From CAYYYJ01 sp964631205 (GTDB lineage Archaea > Aenigmatarchaeota > Aenigmatarchaeia > QMZP01 > JACQNV01), in NCBI GenBank assembly GCA_964631205.1, contig CAZVWU010000005.1, positions 1 through 64,000 on the forward strand: a stretch of DNA of 64,000 bases, in the 5' to 3' direction. The position numbers and the translations under genes are program-made. This document shows, in pieces, positions 60,578-64,000 of the stretch. How positions within the stretch are numbered: the stretch's first letter is position 1; each line of letters begins with the position of its first letter. The notes beneath the pieces were generated by a model. The model searched no databases and was not told the DNA's origin. It worked only from the letters and a program-made list of their open reading frames with translations.

Positions 60578-63526
60578 TTATTTGTACCTGGATAATAAAC
60601 TTAGCATATATTTCATGCTTACTGGGCCAAAGGTTATTGGCTCAGCTTCTACAGACCGCATCACTGAAATTTCTGTAGGCCTGATATTATCGTCTGTAAA
60701 GCTGCATCCCCTGTAAAACCCCACAACCCCTTTATCGAACTGGACTTTGATATTCCCGCTTGGATCCTTTGATATGAGGCTGCTTTCTATATAATTCTCG
60801 CTGCCCCAGAGGGCGACTGCCTCTTCTGCGTTCTTGGCGCAGTTTGGCCTTGCTGGTTTTTTCCCGCCTCCCTGTTCAGTATACTCGTCTGCCAACCTAA
60901 AGATTACATGGCCAAGCTCATGCAAAAGCCTTGAGACAATCCTGTCCTTCGAATAGGTCTCTGATATAAAAACGAGGTTTCCCACGCTAAATGACCTAAA
61001 AGGGATTTGGGAAACAACTATTGCATAGTCTGCATTAGGGCACTGTTGGGAAATGGCTTTGTTTGCAGACTGTATATTATTTACTATATTGCCTATATCT
61101 GCAGGGTTTACCAGCATATTCCCTTGGGAAGGGACGATCCATAAATTGAATTTCTCTTTGTTGGATTTGAAAGGCTCTACGCCGAATATGCCTTGCTTTT
61201 CAGTGTCATCATAAGATGCCCAGCCCATTATTTTCTCTTTAAACCCTGCACCATCTATGTTTCCATCATAAAGGAATGCTATATCCAGTTTGCTGCCTAG
61301 TGAGCCGCTGTCTATTATCTTTTTGCAGGAGGGTATCTTTATGCACAGGGCTGCATCGGGCTTGCACTTCTCCCCTTGCTGGCAGTCATTGTCTGCACGG
61401 CACCTTCTCGCAGCAATATTGGAACCGGAATATATTTTAAGCTCATCAAAGAATATTTTTCCCCCATCAAAGCCCTGCAGGACTGGATACAATGCAGTTG
61501 GAGGGATGGCTGTTTCTTTGCCTTTCAGCTCCCCATTAATAAAGAAAGAGGCTTCCAGCTCTTCGCCTGCTGTTTTGGCAAGGATAATTTGGATCTGCAT
61601 CCACTCGTCAACAGGCATATTGGAGGAATAAATTTCATGATCCCTGTCCCGTCCTTTCACTACAATCCCTATGCCTTTTTTCCCGAGAATTAGCGCGATA
61701 AACTGGTTTCCATTATCTGGACTATCAGACATATTAAAAATATAATTTTCCCCTTTCTCGAATTTAGGGTTCTCAGATATTTTCAGGGAAAATGTTGCTG
61801 CAAATTCTGGCCCTGTTATGTCTAGCTCTTTGCCTCGTACATAACTTCCTGTGCTGTCGAGCAGGATGGCATGTTTGCTTACACCTGCTGCCCACTTGGC
61901 CTGATTCATCTGGCCTGAGTTCCCAAAATCTGAAAGGTCAGAGATCACATCTCCGCGCCCCTCATCCATCCTCCAATCCAATACAACCTCTGCTGGATTT
62001 TTTGCAGAAGAATAAAGCGATTTTATTTCAGCTTCAGCCAAAGCTGTGTTGTAGATTTGGATGTCATCTATAAGGCCGTTGAAAAATCCATAGGAACCGC
62101 CGCCAACCACAATGTCAAGCTTTTCGGATAAAAAGATTGGCTGCTCTTCTGAAATTTTGGCTTCACCATTGAGATAAAGTGACGAAAGGGATTCTTCATC
62201 TGTCCTTTTTGAGACAAAAACTATGTGCGCCCATCCTTTATTGGGGTTGACATAGAAAGGCTTGTTTTTGTACACAAAACCTATGCCTGAACGGTCAATA
62301 ATCATCCTTAAATCGTCGGCTGAGCGCAGAGACATGATTTCTTGGGTCGCCGAAGGGAGATCCTTCGGTATCCTTATCCAAAACGCCAGGCTGATATCGT
62401 CCCCAGCCACATCTAACGGTTTGTCCAACACTATAAGGTCGTCTATGCCGTCAAAGGCTAGGCCTCCCCTTCCATCCCTTCCAGCAACCTTGAAAACCTG
62501 CGAGCTGTTGATCCCTTTTAGAGTCCCTTCATTTTTCTCTATGTCTGCAGATGAGTCTTTTATTGCAGAATCCTGGAGGCTGTCAAATCTCCATTCAAGG
62601 ACCGTCCTTGGGCCTACAGATATGCAGCCCACTTTCTCGTAAATCTTTTTGTTTTCTTCCTGCGGTTCTTTCAAAACATTTTCAATATCCAGCTCAATGT
62701 CTATGCAGTATTCGCCTGAAGAGGAAAAGAACAGGCCTTCGCCTGATATTTTTTCAGCAATTACTTCTCCCGGCTTAAGGTTAGAAGGATTTAAATAGAA
62801 CTGCTTTTCTGTCACTTGGATGCCATCTTTTTTTATAACAAGATTGTTTGCTATCTGGCCGGAAAATGGATTGCCAGAATTTTTCACAAAGATTTTTATT
62901 TGGAACTGCTGGCCAGTATAAGCAGAAAAAAGTTTTGCACCATCTTGGCTGGCAAAATATGCATCCTCCAGGACGATATTGGATCCCTGTTGCGGTGTTG
63001 GGGGTTCTTCCTGATATTCGCAGCCATCCCCTCTCCAAACGCCCCCGGCAATTTCACATTCTTCTTTTGCATTGCAGGCCTTAAGGTTTGAAAAGCTGCA
63101 GCTTTCCTTTACTGCCTTCACAAGGCATGGGGCTATATCTTGATGGAAGCATGCAGTGACGCTGGCGTCATTGGAAACAGTGTCGGTGAGACCTTGGGTG
63201 CAGAAAAGGCCGCCTGAGTTTTTACAGGATTCTTTTGTCCAGCAACCTTCCAAATGGTCTGCGGAACACTTTACCAGCTCCTCATCAAAAGGCATGCAGA
63301 CCTGCGTTTTTGTGAGATACCCTGCCCTTTCGTCAGCAATTTCGACCGATTTTCCTTTGAATTTTATTTCGCATGTTGTCCTGTTGATTGTGGAAAATTG
63401 CTTTTTTGTTGAGGCGTAAAGTTTCTTTGTTTCTGATGCAGGGGCGGATGACAGGAAGTAGACAGAAAGAACACCTATGATTATAACCAAGACTAGGATA
63501 GGGACCAATATTTTTATTGCAGCCAT
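60578..63526 (-). CDS. Exported LamG protein with M64-like metallopeptidase domain
   Basis: About 982 residues from ATG 63526, which is preceded by AGGTG; a TTG at 63562 would add 12. N-terminal anchor (ILVPILVLVIIIGVLSVYFL), a Cys-rich region (about 45-185; several CxxxxxC pairs), a CARDB-like domain, two LamG domains (about 310-500, ending DDIQIYNTALAEAEI, and about 515-700), a small Cys knot (CRADNDCQQGEKC), and a C-terminal metallopeptidase domain with LLHELGHVIFRLADEYTEQ, the HExxHxxxxxxD-type site of IgA-peptidase M64 (DEY). Probably a cell-surface zinc protease. Confidence 0.85.
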   Translation of the reverse strand: MAAIKILVPILVLVIIIGVLSVYFLSSAPASETKKLYASTKKQFSTINRTTCEIKFKGKSVEIADERAGYLTKTQVCMPFDEELVKCSADHLEGCWTKESCKNSGGLFCTQGLTDTVSNDASVTACFHQDIAPCLVKAVKESCSFSNLKACNAKEECEIAGGVWRGDGCEYQEEPPTPQQGSNIVLEDAYFASQDGAKLFSAYTGQQFQIKIFVKNSGNPFSGQIANNLVIKKDGIQVTEKQFYLNPSNLKPGEVIAEKISGEGLFFSSSGEYCIDIELDIENVLKEPQEENKKIYEKVGCISVGPRTVLEWRFDSLQDSAIKDSSADIEKNEGTLKGINSSQVFKVAGRDGRGGLAFDGIDDLIVLDKPLDVAGDDISLAFWIRIPKDLPSATQEIMSLRSADDLRMIIDRSGIGFVYKNKPFYVNPNKGWAHIVFVSKRTDEESLSSLYLNGEAKISEEQPIFLSEKLDIVVGGGSYGFFNGLIDDIQIYNTALAEAEIKSLYSSAKNPAEVVLDWRMDEGRGDVISDLSDFGNSGQMNQAKWAAGVSKHAILLDSTGSYVRGKELDITGPEFAATFSLKISENPKFEKGENYIFNMSDSPDNGNQFIALILGKKGIGIVVKGRDRDHEIYSSNMPVDEWMQIQIILAKTAGEELEASFFINGELKGKETAIPPTALYPVLQGFDGGKIFFDELKIYSGSNIAARRCRADNDCQQGEKCKPDAALCIKIPSCKKIIDSGSLGSKLDIAFLYDGNIDGAGFKEKIMGWASYDDTEKQGIFGVEPFKSNKEKFNLWIVPSQGNMLVNPADIGNIVNNIQSANKAISQQCPNADYAIVVSQIPFRSFSVGNLVFISETYSKDRIVSRLLHELGHVIFRLADEYTEQGGGKKPARPNCAKNAEEAVALWGSENYIESSLISKDPSGNIKVQFDKGVVGFYRGCSFTDDNIRPTEISVMRSVEAEPITFGPVSMKYMLSLLSRYK

Positions 63527-63577
63527 TAAAACACCTGCTATGAATAGTTTGTTTTCCGACAATTAAAATATAGAGTT

Positions 63578-63639
63578 GGACATAACTCTTTGGATTTTAA
63601 GAACGATTGTATAGCTTATTCCAAAAAGTTATGTCATCC
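63578..63639. repeat. Palindrome related to the inner module, between the M64 gene and radB
   Basis: GACATAACT (63579-63587) pairs with AGTTATGTC (63627-63635), and TTTGG with CCAAA inside. The ends TGGACATA...TATGTCATCC match the inner module at 5835 (minus strand). Downstream CTATAAGCATAGAT resembles the flank of the 43197 element (TTATAAGCATGGAT). Confidence 0.6.
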
Positions 63640-63680
63640 ACTATAAGCATAGATTTATCCCTTCTATACAATATTTTATC

Positions 63681-64000
63681 ATGAGACTGGAAATCCCAGA
63701 ACCCCTTGATGCACTTTTTTCTGTGGAAGCAGGCTCTGTGGCTAATTTTTTCGGGGCTGCTGGGACAGGGAAGACAAATCTCTGCATCCTGCTTTCGCTT
63801 GACTGCGTGAGAAAAGGCGGGAAGGTAATTTACATTGATACAGAAGGCGGGTTTTCTGCTGAGAGAGTTAAACAGCTTGCTGGAAAGAATGATATTATTA
63901 ATATACTAAATAGTGTTGTTCTAATGGAGCCAAAAACTTTTGAGGAGCAAGGAAAGGCTATAAGAGGACTACAGAAAGATAAGTTTGATCTTATTATACT
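63681..64000 (+). CDS. radB: RadB recombinase-like ATPase, 5' part (cut by window end)
   Basis: First 106 residues: MRLEIPEPLDALF, then Walker A FFGAAGTGKTNLC and DCVRKGGKVIYIDTEGGF, with the later Walker B region just entering (KFDLII). RadB is a short RecA/RadA paralogue limited to Euryarchaeota and DPANN; it assists homologous recombination. No N-terminal helix-hairpin-helix domain, which separates it from RadA. Divergent from the M64 gene; the 118 bp between them hold the palindrome and a weak TATA-like TTTATC. Confidence 0.9.
   Translation, partial: MRLEIPEPLDALFSVEAGSVANFFGAAGTGKTNLCILLSLDCVRKGGKVIYIDTEGGFSAERVKQLAGKNDIINILNSVVLMEPKTFEEQGKAIRGLQKDKFDLII

Noticed and set aside
1..64000. 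rRNA genes, replication origin, prophage or conventional insertion sequences
   Set aside because: Searched for by motif and context; none seen.

Overview
The window is archaeal chromosome of moderate, AT-leaning composition. It carries sn-glycerol-1-phosphate dehydrogenase and geranylgeranylglyceryl-phosphate synthase (archaeal ether lipids), an MC1-type chromatin protein, RadB, separately encoded Hef/XPF helicase and nuclease proteins, a tRNA-Pro with bulge-helix-bulge introns, class III (KGQ-type) prepilin leaders and PGF-pre-PGF-like surface domains. TATA boxes lie about 25-35 bp before many starts and leaders are short. RadB, the split Hef and the large set of lineage-specific surface proteins suggest a euryarchaeal or DPANN-type archaeon (Woesearchaeota, Diapherotrites or relatives). 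This is inference; no rRNA is present to settle it. Two 100-N gaps (4711-4810 and 9138-9237) show it is a scaffolded short-read assembly.

Layout. 1-24.5 kb is mostly housekeeping: a membrane Ig-like protein, tRNA-Pro with two introns, an A24 prepilin peptidase, MC1, G1P dehydrogenase, a modular repeat protein, GGGP synthase, DNA polymerase X, IMP dehydrogenase, a pentapeptide-repeat protein, adenosylhomocysteinase, an Lhr-type helicase, VapBC, HicBA, HtpX and LemA, a frameshifted methyltransferase, an ATP-grasp acyl-CoA synthetase subunit, PurA, an XPF-type nuclease, a small phosphatase and a tRNA-binding protein. 22.8-63.5 kb is dominated by minus-strand genes for exported or surface proteins. 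It has two paralogous three-gene cassettes (giant prepilin-like protein, giant Cys-rich exported protein, C-terminally anchored protein): 24555-31258, and 31321-43190 (split by a later local duplication carrying a PIN gene). Next come five small pilin-like or membrane proteins, interrupted by an oxidative-stress block (peroxiredoxin, superoxide dismutase, thioredoxin-NHL protein). Then follow a 1373-residue FN3/beta-helix/PKD surface protein, the Hef helicase, a second PGF-pre-PGF-like protein, a double-LamG protein and a LamG/M64-metallopeptidase-like protein. The 5' part of radB closes the window.

How it fits together. The prepilin peptidase at 1675 is a plausible processor of the KGQ leaders at 28550-31258, 41070-43190, 43342-43827 and 43846-44424. 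The duplicated cassettes look like an undescribed pilus-like or envelope assembly. Superimposed on the surface region is a family of short nested palindromes. They recur at least a dozen times, sit exactly on gene stops or starts, sometimes supply the stop codon, and in three places lie between direct repeats of the neighbouring gene end. They behave like small mobile hairpins whose insertion duplicates flanking DNA and so spares the genes. No transposase, integrase, CRISPR array or rRNA was found.
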